A DNA stretch of 63,588 nucleotides, taken from assembly GCA_947259175.1 (NCBI GenBank), contig CAMYKW010000020.1, forward strand, positions 1-63,588. The letters run 5' to 3'. The position numbers were made by a program, and so were the translations under genes. The stretch comes from an uncultured Gammaproteobacteria bacterium (GTDB lineage: Bacteria; Pseudomonadota; Gammaproteobacteria; Arenicellales; JAANXG01). The notes under the pieces are model-generated. The model did not search any database and had not been told where the DNA came from. It saw only the letters and a list, made by a program, of their open reading frames with translations. Each line of letters starts with the position of its first letter. The first letter of the stretch is position 1. This document shows, piece after piece, positions 1 through 10,300 of the stretch.

Positions 1-643
1 TGAAGGCGTATTGAGCAGCTGAATAATCGAACCCGCCCCTGTCGCCGCCACCGTCTTCGCGCAGTCGCGCGTTAATGCGTCAATGAAAGACCTGACCCCA
101 ACAACCTAGGCTGGCGTGCGACCCTTTGCGCGGTGTGCCAAATTTGTGCCAGAGCGGCGGCCGTGTGTGGCGATTTTGTGGCAATAACGCTTGTGAGATG
201 CTTACTAACCGATTGTGTCTTTTCGCCAGGTGGTAGCAGGTTTCGGGGGTACGTTCACTCGCACGTCCTGCGCTCCGCGACACTTGCGCATCCTGCATAT
301 CGTCCTGCGCGGCCCAGCACATGACAAATTGATTCTCTCGGAATTTCGCGCCAATGAGTCATCGGTCTCAGCTTGCTGTACGCAGCCTCGGTACGCGCTG
401 GTGCGAGTGCCCCCTCGGTCACAAAGGCTTCCGATCGGACTGGTGTAGGCATTCGTGCTCTATGCATTCAATGACCGCAATCTGCGATGGGCATAAGGCA
501 TAACACAGCTCGGTGTGGCTAACCAAGCGCTTACTCAGCCTGATATCTTGATGGTTTTACTAGGGTGAACGAATAAATATTGACGCGTAAAGTAATCTGT
601 CGGCTATTTGGTACTCGATCTGGTTAACCGGGGAGTCGACAAA
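1..643. other. Gene-free left edge
   Basis: I see no convincing gene here. Only short overlapping frames of about 60-80 codons occur on both strands, without recognisable motifs or ribosome-binding sites. A near-repeated element (TTTGTGCCA near 148 and TTTGTGGCA near 174) is visible but too short to interpret. The sequence may be the 3' flank of a gene outside the window or decayed DNA. Confidence 0.4.
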
Positions 644-1171
644 GTGACAACCAAGAGCTTTCTAGTTTCCGTGCTGCTAGTTCCCGCGCTATTGTTCACG
701 GGCCCCGATACTGCACAGCCCCTGGAGTATCCCGAACTGCCTTATGTGGGAAAGATACCGAATGATAAAGGCGTGCTGTATGTTTACCGGCCTTTTCATA
801 TCGCGTCCTTCAATCTTAGACCCAATATTTTTATTAATGGAGAGAAACAAGGACCGCTATTTAACGGGACGTTTGATGAATTCCTGCTTGATCCAGGTGA
901 ATACAGAATAACGATAAAATTTCCAATGTCTTTTCCTAAGCTCGTTAAGGAGCGGGACATTGAAATCGAAGCCGGCAATGGGCAGTTTTTGGGATTGTTT
1001 GTTAAAAACGCGATGCGCGTCGGCTATGGTGTAATGGCTACGAAGTGGGATTTTAGGCAAGTTGGGCGGCGCACAGGTGTTACCGATATGGCTCGCTTGG
1101 ACACGCCAGAAGAACACGAAGCCAAACTCGAGGAAAAAAAGAGAGAGTTCGAGGAGATGGAAGAAAAATAA
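644..1171 (+). CDS. DUF2846-like exported protein
   Basis: This protein of about 175 residues begins with a hydrophobic signal-like stretch (roughly residues 4-20), so it is probably exported to the periplasm or is lipoprotein-like, although I see no clear lipobox cysteine. The body carries the DUF2846 pattern: a GVLYVYRP strand, an INGEKQGPLFNGTF segment and a DPGEYRITI turn. The family is an uncharacterised beta-sandwich of Gram-negative envelopes. The C-terminus is a charged Glu/Lys helix. I chose GTG at 644 because GGGAG lies about 8 nt upstream and the signal peptide follows directly; an in-frame TTG at 608 would add 12 residues with no obvious role. It stands alone, 120 nt before a same-strand hydrolase. 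No function can be assigned. Confidence 0.75.
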   Translation: MTTKSFLVSVLLVPALLFTGPDTAQPLEYPELPYVGKIPNDKGVLYVYRPFHIASFNLRPNIFINGEKQGPLFNGTFDEFLLDPGEYRITIKFPMSFPKLVKERDIEIEAGNGQFLGLFVKNAMRVGYGVMATKWDFRQVGRRTGVTDMARLDTPEEHEAKLEEKKREFEEMEEK

Positions 1172-1291
1172 GAAGTAGCCAATAATCGAGGCGCATTAAG
1201 AACGGCTGGGAAGAAAAAGGGACTCCTTAATCGCGGCGCAGCACAAAGCGATTTCCTATTCCTTATTCATAAGTATGATCACGGCGGGCGC

Positions 1292-2188
1292 ATGAAAGTG
1301 CTAACTTGGATTTACAACCATGGTATTCAATGGCTTCGTAGTCGCGCAGGTTTCATAAAAAAAGAACTGACAGTCGAAGGTCGTAAGATCGTCTACCTGG
1401 AAAGCCGAAAACGCGGCAATACAGATCCTATTGTATTGATTCACGGATTCGGGGCCGAGAAAGATAATTGGCTCGAATTATCCAAGAAGCTCGAGTCGAA
1501 ATATCGCATCATTGCAATTGATCTGCCGGGGCACGGCGAGAGTTTTCAGGACTTTGATTGGGATTTTCGCTTTACCGCACAGGCGGAGTTTCTAAGCCTG
1601 ATTACCAAAGAACTGGGTCTTGGTCGAATTCACCTTGTGGGCCACTCGATGGGCGGGGCGATTGCTGCATTGGTCTCCGCTGAATCCACGCAGTCGATTC
1701 TCACCCTGACCCTGATTAATCCGGCAGGCATCTTCGACCATCGCAGCGATATGGATGATGCCCGAGACCGAGGGGAAGTAAATCCATTGATCATCTCTGA
1801 GCAGAATGATATCGAGCATCTGCTTGCATTCGCCACCGCACGCCTTCCCGCAATGACGAAGCGTTTGGTTAAAATCTTCGCCGCTGTAATGAACCGCGAT
1901 GGACGGTGTAGAACCGCCATCAATGAGCGGATATTTAAAGCGATCAGTGAAGACTACAAGCACGAAGACCGGGAGAGATTTAAAACAACGCTGACCCGGA
2001 TAAAGGCGCCGACTCTCATCATATGGGGCAAGTTGGATCGGGTTATCCATCCGGGCAACGTGAACGTTTTCGAGAAATTGATACCGCGCTCAAGAAAAGT
2101 CCTGCTTGACGGCATCGGCCACCTGCCGATGATCGAAGACCCGCAGAAAGTATCGGAATCGATCTGCGAACACACACAACACCAATAA
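1292..2188 (+). CDS. Alpha/beta-hydrolase fold protein
   Basis: A 298-residue alpha/beta hydrolase of normal single-domain size. The oxyanion strand is VLIHGFG (residues 48-54) and the nucleophile elbow is GHSMGG with Ser119. The likely acid is Asp249 in WGKLDRV and the likely base is His277 in GIGHLP, so the catalytic triad is complete. No secretion signal is evident; the first 25 residues are basic/amphipathic and might contact the membrane. Such proteins hydrolyse esters, lactones or C-C bonds, and the substrate cannot be read from the sequence. Its only near neighbour is the DUF2846 gene upstream, and the coding sequence is noticeably more AT-rich than the secretion genes of the window. 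The family is certain; the specific reaction is unknown. Confidence 0.85.
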   Translation: MKVLTWIYNHGIQWLRSRAGFIKKELTVEGRKIVYLESRKRGNTDPIVLIHGFGAEKDNWLELSKKLESKYRIIAIDLPGHGESFQDFDWDFRFTAQAEFLSLITKELGLGRIHLVGHSMGGAIAALVSAESTQSILTLTLINPAGIFDHRSDMDDARDRGEVNPLIISEQNDIEHLLAFATARLPAMTKRLVKIFAAVMNRDGRCRTAINERIFKAISEDYKHEDRERFKTTLTRIKAPTLIIWGKLDRVIHPGNVNVFEKLIPRSRKVLLDGIGHLPMIEDPQKVSESICEHTQHQ

Positions 2189-2734
2189 AAAAGGAGTTGT
2201 GCAGTCAAACGCAAACGATGGTAGCCGCGATCCGTGACGAGCCCGATACGTGCTGCGCCGTCGGCAGCCTCGCCCACTACGGTCAGGCCGGGTTTCGGCT
2301 CCACCTCCAGGCTCATTCTTGAACGAATAGAACCTTAAGCTGTGGCAGGGGCGTTTAACGATGCGGCTCGCTCCTCCCTGGGCCAACTGGAACGGCTCTG
2401 CGACGACAAAAACCATTGGTTTTTTGCTGAATTTGGCTTACCAAAAAGCTGAGTTGTACTTACCAAAAGGCTGAGTTTCCCGTCGTTCGCGTTTATACTC
2501 GTGTGTAGTGGGTGTAATGCTGTCTATACGTGCCGTATGTATCCAAAATCGTTGCTCATTTTGCCCAGGGGTGGGAATTTGTCGACCGGCGATATCCACC
2601 GATCGCGGTCGGCCCCCCAAGCTCTTGATTTGCAATCGCATTGTCTCATGCCGGAGGTGGCAAAAAGGGTGCGTGTCGGACCGCATGAAATCGCCGGATA
2701 GATAGGGTATGTATCAGGAGATATGTAAATAAGT
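2189..2734. other. Intergenic region before the histidine kinase
   Basis: No supported gene in about 545 nt. The region holds a pair of short direct repeats (2437-2477) and AT-rich stretches near 2400-2470, and presumably the promoter of the downstream two-component genes. Short frames on both strands lack recognisable domains. A decayed mobile element is possible but not demonstrable. Confidence 0.4.
2437..2477. repeat. Short direct repeat
   Basis: Two 19-nt copies of CTTACCAAAARGCTGAGTT lie at 2437-2455 and 2459-2477, offset by 22 nt and differing at one position. They sit in non-coding DNA about 260 nt upstream of the histidine kinase gene. They could be regulator-binding iterons or the edge of a lost mobile element; nothing in the sequence decides between these. 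Confidence 0.6.
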
Positions 2735-4237
2735 ATGCCAGCGTCTTCTGACCCGTCGAAACCGGCTTCCCGCCAGGCCCGCCGTCCACCCGACCGTAAG
2801 AGTAAGGTATGCCGGGCATGCGATACCGCTCAGCGCTACAGTTCCCTGATCGAGACCGGAGCGAGCGTGATTCTTTGTCTGTCGCCGGATCATCGTATCT
2901 TGGAATTCAATCGCGCGGCGGAGCGGCTCTACGGGCAAAAGCGGGAAGCGGTTCTGGGGCGGGACTATTCACGGTTGTTTGCCACCGAAAACCATCAGCG
3001 GGCCTTTGCAGCTCATATCGAACGGGTCCTCGATGGGCAGCCGTCGTCGACATTTGAAAATTCTGTCCGATCGGTGGATGGGCAAGAGCGGGTCTTGCAG
3101 TGGAGTGTCAGCCGCATCCTCGACGCCGCCGCGCGGCCGCTTGGCGTCATCGCCGCAGGCCAGGACATCACCGAACGCAGGCAGGCCGAGGAGGCGTTGC
3201 GTCGGTACGAGCATATCGTTTGCACCAGCCACGATCTGATGGCGTTCATAGACGCTCAATATATTTATCAGGCGGTCAACGCAATGTATGTGGACCGGTT
3301 CGATAAGCCCGAAGACCAGATTGTGGGGCACACGGTGGCGGATTTGCTGGGGGACAAGATCTTTAATACCCAGGTACAGCCCAATCTGGACCGATGCCTG
3401 GCGGGCGAGCCCGTCAGCTACCAGCTATGGTTTGATTTTCCCCGGTTGGGGCGCCGATGCCTGGACGTCCACCTCAACCCGTTCCGAGACGCCAACGGAC
3501 CGGTTTCCGGCGTGGTCATTGTCGGTCGCGATATTACCGAGCAGCAGCAGGCGAGGCAGGTCCTCATTGAATATCAACAGCGGCTTCGGACCTTGGCGTC
3601 GGAACTTGCGCTCGCGAGTCAGCGGGAACGCCGGCGCGTGGCGGCCGGCCTGCACGACCAAGTCGGTCAGGCCTTGGCAATGATCAAGCTGAAGCTGTGT
3701 TCGGCGCTGGAATCGGATCTGTCCGTCGATGCCAGGCGTGCGCTGACGGAAAGCCAAACCCTGCTGGAACAGTCCATACAGGCCACCCGCTCGCTGACAT
3801 TCCAGTTGAGTTCGGCGGTCCTGCAGGAACTGGGATTGGAGGCCGCATTGCAACAGCTCGTCGAGTGGTTCGATGCCGAGTACCAGGACACGCGGTTTGT
3901 GTTTGCAGCCGATAGCGAACCGAAACCGCTGAGCGAGGATCAGAGCTTGATGTTGTACGACGTTGCGCGCGAGCTGCTGTTCAATGCAGCCAAGTATGCA
4001 AAAGCGGATGCCGTCGACCTGCGGCTCGAACGCGTGGGCGTTGGGCTCCAAATCACCATAGAAGACGATGGACTCGGCTTCGACACGGCACGCCTGAACG
4101 GCCACAGCCCGGAGGGTGGATTCGGATACTTCAGCATTCGCGAGCGTTTGGCCTATCTGGACGGGGACCTCACGATTGACTCGGCCCTGGGTCAGGGCAC
4201 ACGGGTGGTTGCAACAACCCCATTGCACGAGTCATGA
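2735..4237 (+). CDS. PAS-PAS sensor histidine kinase, NarL/UhpB type
   Basis: A 500-residue sensor kinase. Two PAS domains (about 38-155 and 158-280), each closing with the GQDITE or GRDITE motif, precede a HisKA_3 dimerisation domain. The phosphoacceptor is His307 in the GLHDQVGQAL motif. The C-terminal HATPase has the N-box (LLFNAAKYAKA) and the EDDGLGFD motif. No transmembrane segment is visible, so the kinase is probably cytosolic and senses an internal or redox-type signal through PAS; the ligand is unknown. An AGGAG stretch lies about 14 nt before the ATG. The gene is followed 25 nt later by its evident partner, a LuxR-type response regulator. Its position just upstream of the TolC/giant-protein operon suggests that it controls that operon. 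Confidence 0.92.
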   Translation: MPASSDPSKPASRQARRPPDRKSKVCRACDTAQRYSSLIETGASVILCLSPDHRILEFNRAAERLYGQKREAVLGRDYSRLFATENHQRAFAAHIERVLDGQPSSTFENSVRSVDGQERVLQWSVSRILDAAARPLGVIAAGQDITERRQAEEALRRYEHIVCTSHDLMAFIDAQYIYQAVNAMYVDRFDKPEDQIVGHTVADLLGDKIFNTQVQPNLDRCLAGEPVSYQLWFDFPRLGRRCLDVHLNPFRDANGPVSGVVIVGRDITEQQQARQVLIEYQQRLRTLASELALASQRERRRVAAGLHDQVGQALAMIKLKLCSALESDLSVDARRALTESQTLLEQSIQATRSLTFQLSSAVLQELGLEAALQQLVEWFDAEYQDTRFVFAADSEPKPLSEDQSLMLYDVARELLFNAAKYAKADAVDLRLERVGVGLQITIEDDGLGFDTARLNGHSPEGGFGYFSIRERLAYLDGDLTIDSALGQGTRVVATTPLHES

Positions 4238-4262
4238 ATCCCCGCAGCGCGGGTGTCGCGTC

Positions 4263-4913
4263 ATGAGTGTTCGAATTGTGCTGGCAGATGACCACATCAT
4301 CGTGCGGGAAGGGTTGCGATCCTTGCTCAACCAGCAGACCGACATGGAGATCGTAGCCGAGGCCGTCGACGGGGAGGAGGCGGTACAGATCGCCGGCGAG
4401 CATCAACCGGACGTTATTGTTATGGATGCCTCGATGCCGAACCTGAACGGCATCGAAGCCACCCGGAGAATACGCGCGCAATGGCCGAAGGTTCATGTCA
4501 TCTGCCTGTCGATGCACTCCGATAGCGGGTTTGTCTCCGCGATGCTCAAAGCCGGGGCGTCCGGGTACTTGCTCAAGGATTGTGCGACTGAGGAACTGGT
4601 CCGCGCGGTCCACACCGTGCTGGCGGGCCAGGTTTACCTTAGTCCTGGTATCGGCCGGGTGATCGCGGATCAATTCAAAGGCGATAAAGGCCCTGACGGC
4701 ACGCCCTCGGTGTTCTCGATTCTGACCGACAGAGAACGGGCGGTGCTGCAGTTGCTGGCCGAAGGCTTTAGCACCAAAGAGATTAGCGAGCGCCTCAAGC
4801 TGAGCACGAAAACCGTCGCAAGTCACCGCGAACACATTATGAAAAAGCTCGGTATCACGAGTATCGCCGGGCTCACCAAATACGCCATCCAGGAAGGGTT
4901 GACGACGCTGTGA
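4263..4913 (+). CDS. LuxR/NarL-family response regulator
   Basis: A 216-residue regulator with an N-terminal receiver (acidic pocket LADDH at the start, phosphoacceptor Asp55 in the VIVMDASMPN motif, Lys in LLKD) and a C-terminal LuxR-type helix-turn-helix (LTDRERAVLQLLAEG and STKEIS through to GITS). Phosphorylation by the upstream kinase should promote DNA binding at target promoters. The ATG at 4263 gives the canonical receiver N-terminus. The notable feature is that the last ~40 codons and the following non-coding DNA recur in decayed form at 54.2-54.5 kb, upstream of the second export operon. The likely targets are therefore the TolC/giant gene operon directly downstream and that second operon; this is an inference from the shared sequence. 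Confidence 0.93.
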   Translation: MSVRIVLADDHIIVREGLRSLLNQQTDMEIVAEAVDGEEAVQIAGEHQPDVIVMDASMPNLNGIEATRRIRAQWPKVHVICLSMHSDSGFVSAMLKAGASGYLLKDCATEELVRAVHTVLAGQVYLSPGIGRVIADQFKGDKGPDGTPSVFSILTDRERAVLQLLAEGFSTKEISERLKLSTKTVASHREHIMKKLGITSIAGLTKYAIQEGLTTL

Positions 4914-5332
4914 TGCTAAAACTCCGCGATGCGATGGTGGCCGGATGTTGGCAATCGGGTCTCCGACGCCGACCGAGTCCAGCCACCCGGGCCTGTCGGC
5001 ATTTTTGAGGTCCGATTTCGGATTTTCGGAAGTCCAATTCAGCATATTGCCGATAGTCCCGCGGCACGAAACGATCCACACTATATAAGTGCGAAATCCG
5101 TGACGATCGATCTCGTCGTGACGCGCTAAAAACTGCGGGTCGCGGATCGTGCGTGGATTTCGCGGCGCATTCGTACTTTCGCGTCGTATGGAACGGGTGG
5201 GTCGGTGAAAACAGTAACAATCGCTCCGCAGCGGGCCGTAGTTCCGGCGGATCAGTCGTTGGGTGGTTTCGGGGGGCGATAAAGCCGTTGCTTAAACGAC
5301 AATCGACGTAATCATCATGACCTGGGGGCAGA
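4914..5332. promoter_or_regulatory. Control region of the TolC/giant-protein operon
   Basis: About 420 nt without a gene between the response regulator and the TolC-like gene. It contains the block 5007-5082, conserved upstream of the second export operon, and an inverted repeat TCCGA-TT-TCGGA at 5011-5022. I could not place a convincing sigma-70 promoter, which fits an activator-dependent promoter. A run of five G at 5324-5328 is the probable ribosome-binding site of the next gene. Confidence 0.5.
5007..5082 (+). promoter_or_regulatory. Conserved non-coding block, copy 1
   Basis: These 76 nt align with 54443-54517 at roughly 70-75% identity with one single-base gap. The best-conserved core reads TTGCCGATNGNCCCNC, then GCACGAAANNATCCANACT. 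Both copies follow a LuxR-regulator C-terminus (intact here, decayed at the other site) and precede an operon of the same export system. A binding site for the adjacent response regulator is the simplest reading, but this is inferred. Confidence 0.6.
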
Positions 5333-5338
5333 TTGTCA

Positions 5339-7243
5339 GTGATTGAAGGGAACTATCTGTGGCCGGTCAATTTTTTCGGTCTCTCTATTGGCCTCTTATC
5401 CGGGGCCGTCTTTGCAACCGACCTTCTCCACGTATATCAATTGGCGCAGCAGCATGACAAGACGTTCAGCGCCGCCAGGAACGAGTTTGAAGCGGTCAAG
5501 CAGACCCAGCGCCAGGCCAATGGACTCTACTATCCCAATGTAGCTTTCAGGTACGACCGCATCGAAACCGATCAGCAAATCAATCGCAGCGACAACGAAG
5601 TGTATGGGACTGGCAAATCCAGTTATGCCACCGATGACGTGTCTCTGACCCTGACCCAGCCGATCTTTCGCTGGGATTATTTTACACAACGAAAAGTAGC
5701 CAAGGCGGAAGTACGCCAGGCCGAGTACCAGTTTACCGCCGCCGAGCAGGACCTCATGCTGCGAACTGCGGAGGCCTACCTGCTGTCGCTGGCGGCAGCG
5801 GACAACGAGTTTGTCACCCGCACCGAACTGGAGTCGATGGGGCAACAGCTCAAGCTTGCGCAAAAGCGCCTCGAGGTCGGCCTTGGCAATGCCACCGAGG
5901 TATACGAATCGCGCGCCCGCGTCGAATTCACCCAGTCCGAAGTCATCGCCGCCGAAAACACGGTGGTTGACCGCGAGGAAGGGTTGCGCACCATCATCGG
6001 TGAAGCGCCGGGCGATCTGATGCCGCTGCGGGACGACTTCCAGATGGCGCCGCCGGATCCGGCTGACGCGGATATGTGGATGGAGCGGGCCGCGCAAAGT
6101 AATCTCACACTGCGTGCCGCCGAGGCCGCGGTGGAAGTGGCCAGCGCGGAACACAAACTCCAACAGGCGGACCGCTATCCGACCGTTGGCCTGGTCGCCG
6201 ACTTCAATAACCGGGATGCCGGCGGCAGCCTGTTTGGCGGCGGCAGCGATGTCGACACGGACGAGGTTCTTTTGCGGGCCGAATGGACTATTTTTCAGGG
6301 CGGCATCCTGCGCGCCAGGATCAAGGAAGCGCTGTACCAGCTGCAGCGCGCCCAGGACGACCTGGAACGCGAGCGCCGCAACGTGCGTCGCGAGGCCCGC
6401 AACGCCTATCTTGGTGTGGTCAGCAATATTGCCAAGGCCAGTGCGCTCAAGTCGTCCCTCGATGCCCAGGCACTTACCGTGCAGGCGAAGCAAAAGGGCT
6501 TTGAGACCGGCGCCAACTCCAACATTCAAGTGCTCGACGCCAAGCGCGACTTTTTCGTTGTCCAACGCGATTACCTGAAGGCGCGCTACGATTACCTTTT
6601 GAGCCTGTTGAATCTGAAACAACAGATCGGGAGCCTGAGTCCCGACGACCTGGAGATGATTAACGGCCTGCTGAAGACCGCCTCGATCAACAGCGTCAGC
6701 GAACTGAAAAGGGCCCAGGCGGTGCCCATGCCCGCGGCGGTAACCGACGCCCCTGGAAGCGAGCCTGAATTTGATACCGCACCTGGTGTCGCGGAGATCG
6801 CGGCGTCGGAAAAACCGCAAGTCGGAGAAACATTCGCGACGCCCACCGCAACCGATGCGGGCACTGTCTCAGAGCAGCGACAGATTGAAAGCCATCTATG
6901 GCTGTTTGACCAGTCGCCAGATCAGTTTTCGATCCAGACAGCCAGTGTGGACGCGGAACACAAGGCGGAACACTACATCGTCGAAAACAACTTGCCCGAC
7001 GCCCACTACTTCCTTTCACCGGGTATCGGTCAATTCTGGTATTACGTTCTCTCCGGATCCTATGCAAGTTATCGGGACGCACAGAACGCGGCGGACGCGC
7101 TCGCGCTGGATCAAGTCTTGATACGAAAAATTTCCGCGGTGCAGACCGGACGCTGCAACGTTGCCGCCAGCCAGCCGGAAGTCGTGGCACAGCGGGTCAA
7201 GCAGCTCTGCAGCGATTCCACGTTGAGCACCGGAGGGCAATAA
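5339..7243 (+). CDS. TolC-like outer-membrane channel with C-terminal SPOR-like domain
   Basis: An outer-membrane efflux protein of the TolC/OEP family. A signal peptide of about 26 residues ends near GAVFA. The mature part starts with the family-typical DLLHVYQLAQQHD, followed by two OEP repeats of long coiled-coil helices broken by a beta-barrel segment (for example DVSLTLTQPIF and WTIFQGG). After the normal TolC end near residue 445 comes an Ala/Pro/Glu-rich linker and a C-terminal segment (YYVLSGSYASYRDAQNAADAL, about residues 567-600) that resembles a SPOR peptidoglycan-binding domain. The GTG at 5339 lies 10 nt after a G-rich ribosome-binding site; an in-frame TTG at 5333 is the alternative. 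The giant gene starts 66 nt downstream, so this is probably the exit duct for that protein. Confidence 0.88.
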   Translation: MIEGNYLWPVNFFGLSIGLLSGAVFATDLLHVYQLAQQHDKTFSAARNEFEAVKQTQRQANGLYYPNVAFRYDRIETDQQINRSDNEVYGTGKSSYATDDVSLTLTQPIFRWDYFTQRKVAKAEVRQAEYQFTAAEQDLMLRTAEAYLLSLAAADNEFVTRTELESMGQQLKLAQKRLEVGLGNATEVYESRARVEFTQSEVIAAENTVVDREEGLRTIIGEAPGDLMPLRDDFQMAPPDPADADMWMERAAQSNLTLRAAEAAVEVASAEHKLQQADRYPTVGLVADFNNRDAGGSLFGGGSDVDTDEVLLRAEWTIFQGGILRARIKEALYQLQRAQDDLERERRNVRREARNAYLGVVSNIAKASALKSSLDAQALTVQAKQKGFETGANSNIQVLDAKRDFFVVQRDYLKARYDYLLSLLNLKQQIGSLSPDDLEMINGLLKTASINSVSELKRAQAVPMPAAVTDAPGSEPEFDTAPGVAEIAASEKPQVGETFATPTATDAGTVSEQRQIESHLWLFDQSPDQFSIQTASVDAEHKAEHYIVENNLPDAHYFLSPGIGQFWYYVLSGSYASYRDAQNAADALALDQVLIRKISAVQTGRCNVAASQPEVVAQRVKQLCSDSTLSTGGQ

Positions 7244-7309
7244 AAAAGCAATAACATGGAAAATGGCGCATCACTCAAACCTGACATAACGCACACTGTA
7301 TAGACACTT

Positions 7310-10300
7310 ATGTTGACCGATCGCAATAAGCGCACCAAACGGATACCCGGGTTCATGCATCGCAATACGCGATGCGGGAATCGTGGATGGATGCCGGTGT
7401 TGACTCAGTCCCTGTTCGCCCGCGCCCGGCTCAGGAAGCAGAGCCGTCGGGGCAACCCGATGACGCTGCCCGACGTCGCGCAGATGTTGCGGCGGGTCGC
7501 CGGCGGTGGCGTCGATCTTCGCGACGAATCTTCGGTCAGGCACAGCCGGATTTTGTTCGAGACCCTCGAGCCTCGTATCCTGCTGTCGGCGGACGGCTTT
7601 ATGCCGCCGCCCACGCCGGAAATGTTCGATGACAACCCGCCCGTGGAGGAGGTGATATTACCGCCTTCGGAACTGGATGAAGAGGTCGCCGACCAACTGC
7701 CGCCGGAAGAAGTGAGCACCCTGGATCCGACGGAGGAGAACCTTGCCGGCGATACCACGGCGAGCGAAGCGGCAAACGCGGACAGCGCCGCCGAGGCGGC
7801 GGGTTCGCCGGATAACGTCGGTGACGCCGATGCCGCGCAGGCCGAAGATCCGGCAAGCGAAGACGCGGGCGAGGCAACCGCAGGCGCGGGCTTTATCGCG
7901 GACGCCGGTGCTGCGGAGGTCGAACGGCCGTCCGGCGAAGGCACTGGCGGGGAATCCGGGGCGGCATTTCTCGAACCCATTCAGGTGCTGGACGCCGACC
8001 AGACGGTTCCCGGCGAATACTCGATCAACTTTATTTCCGAATCCGGCTACCAGCTGCTCGATCAGGACGGGTCGCTGGTGTCCAGCGGTGAGCTCGATCC
8101 GGCCAACCCGGTGATCGTTGTTGGCGGGCTGGAAATCGCCATCGGCGGCGAACCGGCCGAAGGATCCAGCCTGGGCTTCAGCGTGAACGCGGATGGCGAG
8201 GCGATGGTGGCAGAGCCCGTGGATGCGCTCGAAGACAGCGACGCCGCGGGCGACTCCGTCAGTAAGGGTGCCGACAGCGGCAACGCCGATACGTCCAACC
8301 TTGATCCGGATGACGAGCCGGGCGCTACCGCCGATCAGCAATCTTCACACCAGCTTGCGGACGGCAGTGCCGATGGTGCCGACCACACCGCGGCGCCTGC
8401 TGCCTGGGGCGGCGCCATCGACGGCGACACGGAACTTCAACCTCCCCTGCAAATCGTGTTTGTCGATTCAGCGGTGCAGGAATATCAATTGCTCATCGAT
8501 CAGATTCTCGGTGAACCGACCGAGGATGTGATCAACGATGCGCAACTTCCGTCACAGACGGTTGACGGCGACGCTGATGCCGATGCGCGAGCAGCGGCCG
8601 CGGCATCGCTAACCGCGTCCGCACCAGGCAGTGAGGAACAAGACGCGGTCTCGTTGAGCCACTCGGTTGCGACAGCCGCCGGCGGGCCCGCACCCACGCG
8701 AATGCTTGCGACCGCCGATACGAATATTGTCGTTTACGTCATCGATTCCGAGCAGGACGGGATAGCGCAGATCAGCCAAGTGCTGGACGGCTATGACGAT
8801 GTTGCCGCCGTGCATATTCTCTCCCATGGCGCGGCCGGTGCCGTGGCGCTGGGCAGCACCCGGCTGAGCGGCAACAACCTGCAAAAATTTGAACACCAGT
8901 TACAAGGCTGGGGCCGGTCACTGGCCGAGGGCGGCGATCTACTGCTCTACGGCTGTGAGGTCGCCGACGGGGAGTCGGGCGTTCAGTTCGTTCAGGACTT
9001 GAGCGCCTACACCGGCGCCGATGTGGCCGCGTCCAACGACGACACCGGCAGCGCCGAACTCGGCGGTGACTGGGAGTTGGAGGTCACCACCGGGGTGATC
9101 GAGAGCCGCACCCTGTTCATGGCGGCGGATTTGCAGGACTACGGGTTCATTCTGGATACAATCGACGGGGATGCGGATCCCAACGACCTGACCGGCACCG
9201 CCGGCGCCGACACCATCAATGGATTGGAGGATGGGGATACCCTGACCGGCCTGGCGGGGAATGACACCCTGGTGGGTGGCGAGGGCGATGACCTGTATGT
9301 GTTTGCGGACGGCTGGGGCGCGGATACGGTCACCGAAAACGCCAGTGAAGGCAGTGACACCCTGGATTTCGATACCGTCACCGCGGACTTGACGTTCGCA
9401 GTGACTGCCGCGGGGACCGTGGCTGTTTCCGACGGCGGCGGTAATACGGTGGCGGCCGACAATGTGGAAGTACTGGTTGCCGGCGAAGGTGTCGATACCC
9501 TCGATTACTCCGGATTCGGTGGCGCGGTCACGGTCGATCTGGATAGCAACAGCGCGCACGGCGGTTTTGCGGTGGTGAATTTCGAGGCCGTCATCGGTAC
9601 GGCGTCCGCAGACGACATCACCGGCAATGTCAGCGACAACGTCATCACCGGCGGCGCCGGCAACGACACGATGGCCGGTGGACTTGGCGATGATACCTAT
9701 CTGTTCGCCGATGGTTGGGGCGCGGACACCGTGACCGAGCAAAGCGGGAATGATTCGGGTCAGGGCAACGACACCCTGGATTTTTCCGCCGTGACCATCA
9801 ACCTGACTTTTACAGTCAACGCCGACGGCTCGCTGACGGTCTCCGACGGCAGCGGCAACACGGTCACCGCCCAGGCGGCGGAGAACATCGTCGGCGGCAG
9901 CGGCACCAACACCCTGGATTATTCCGCCTGGGATACCGGTGTCGACGTGGATCTCGCCAAGGGCAAAGCCACCCTGTTCGACACCATCAGTAATGTAGAC
10001 AACGTCATCGGTACCATCCATGGCGACCGGATCATCGGTGACGGTGGCTCCAATACCCTGACCGGCGGCGCCGGTGACGACACCATCGGCGGCGGTGGCG
10101 GCCTGGATAACCTGGACGCAGGCGGCGGCACCGATAGCTTGTTTGAAGTCCAGGATGCAAATCTCACCCTGACCAACAGTTCGTTGGCCAACGGTACCCA
10201 TACCGACGTGTTGTCGGGGTTCGAACTGGCCACCCTGGTGGGTGGCGCCACGTCCAACACGCTGGATGCCAGCGCCTTTACCGGCCTGACCAGCGATACC

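Noticed and set aside
138-185. Phage attachment site based on the TTTGTGCCA/TTTGTGGCA pair
   Set aside because: The similarity is only nine bases with a mismatch, and no integrase or tRNA gene is nearby.
80-467. Several 60-80-codon frames at the left edge
   Set aside because: They overlap each other on both strands and lack motifs, start signals and coding character.
5047-5090. Sigma-70 promoter with TTGCCG and TATATA
   Set aside because: The spacing between the two hexamers is about 30 nt, far from the 17-nt optimum, and TATATA is not conserved in the second copy of the block.
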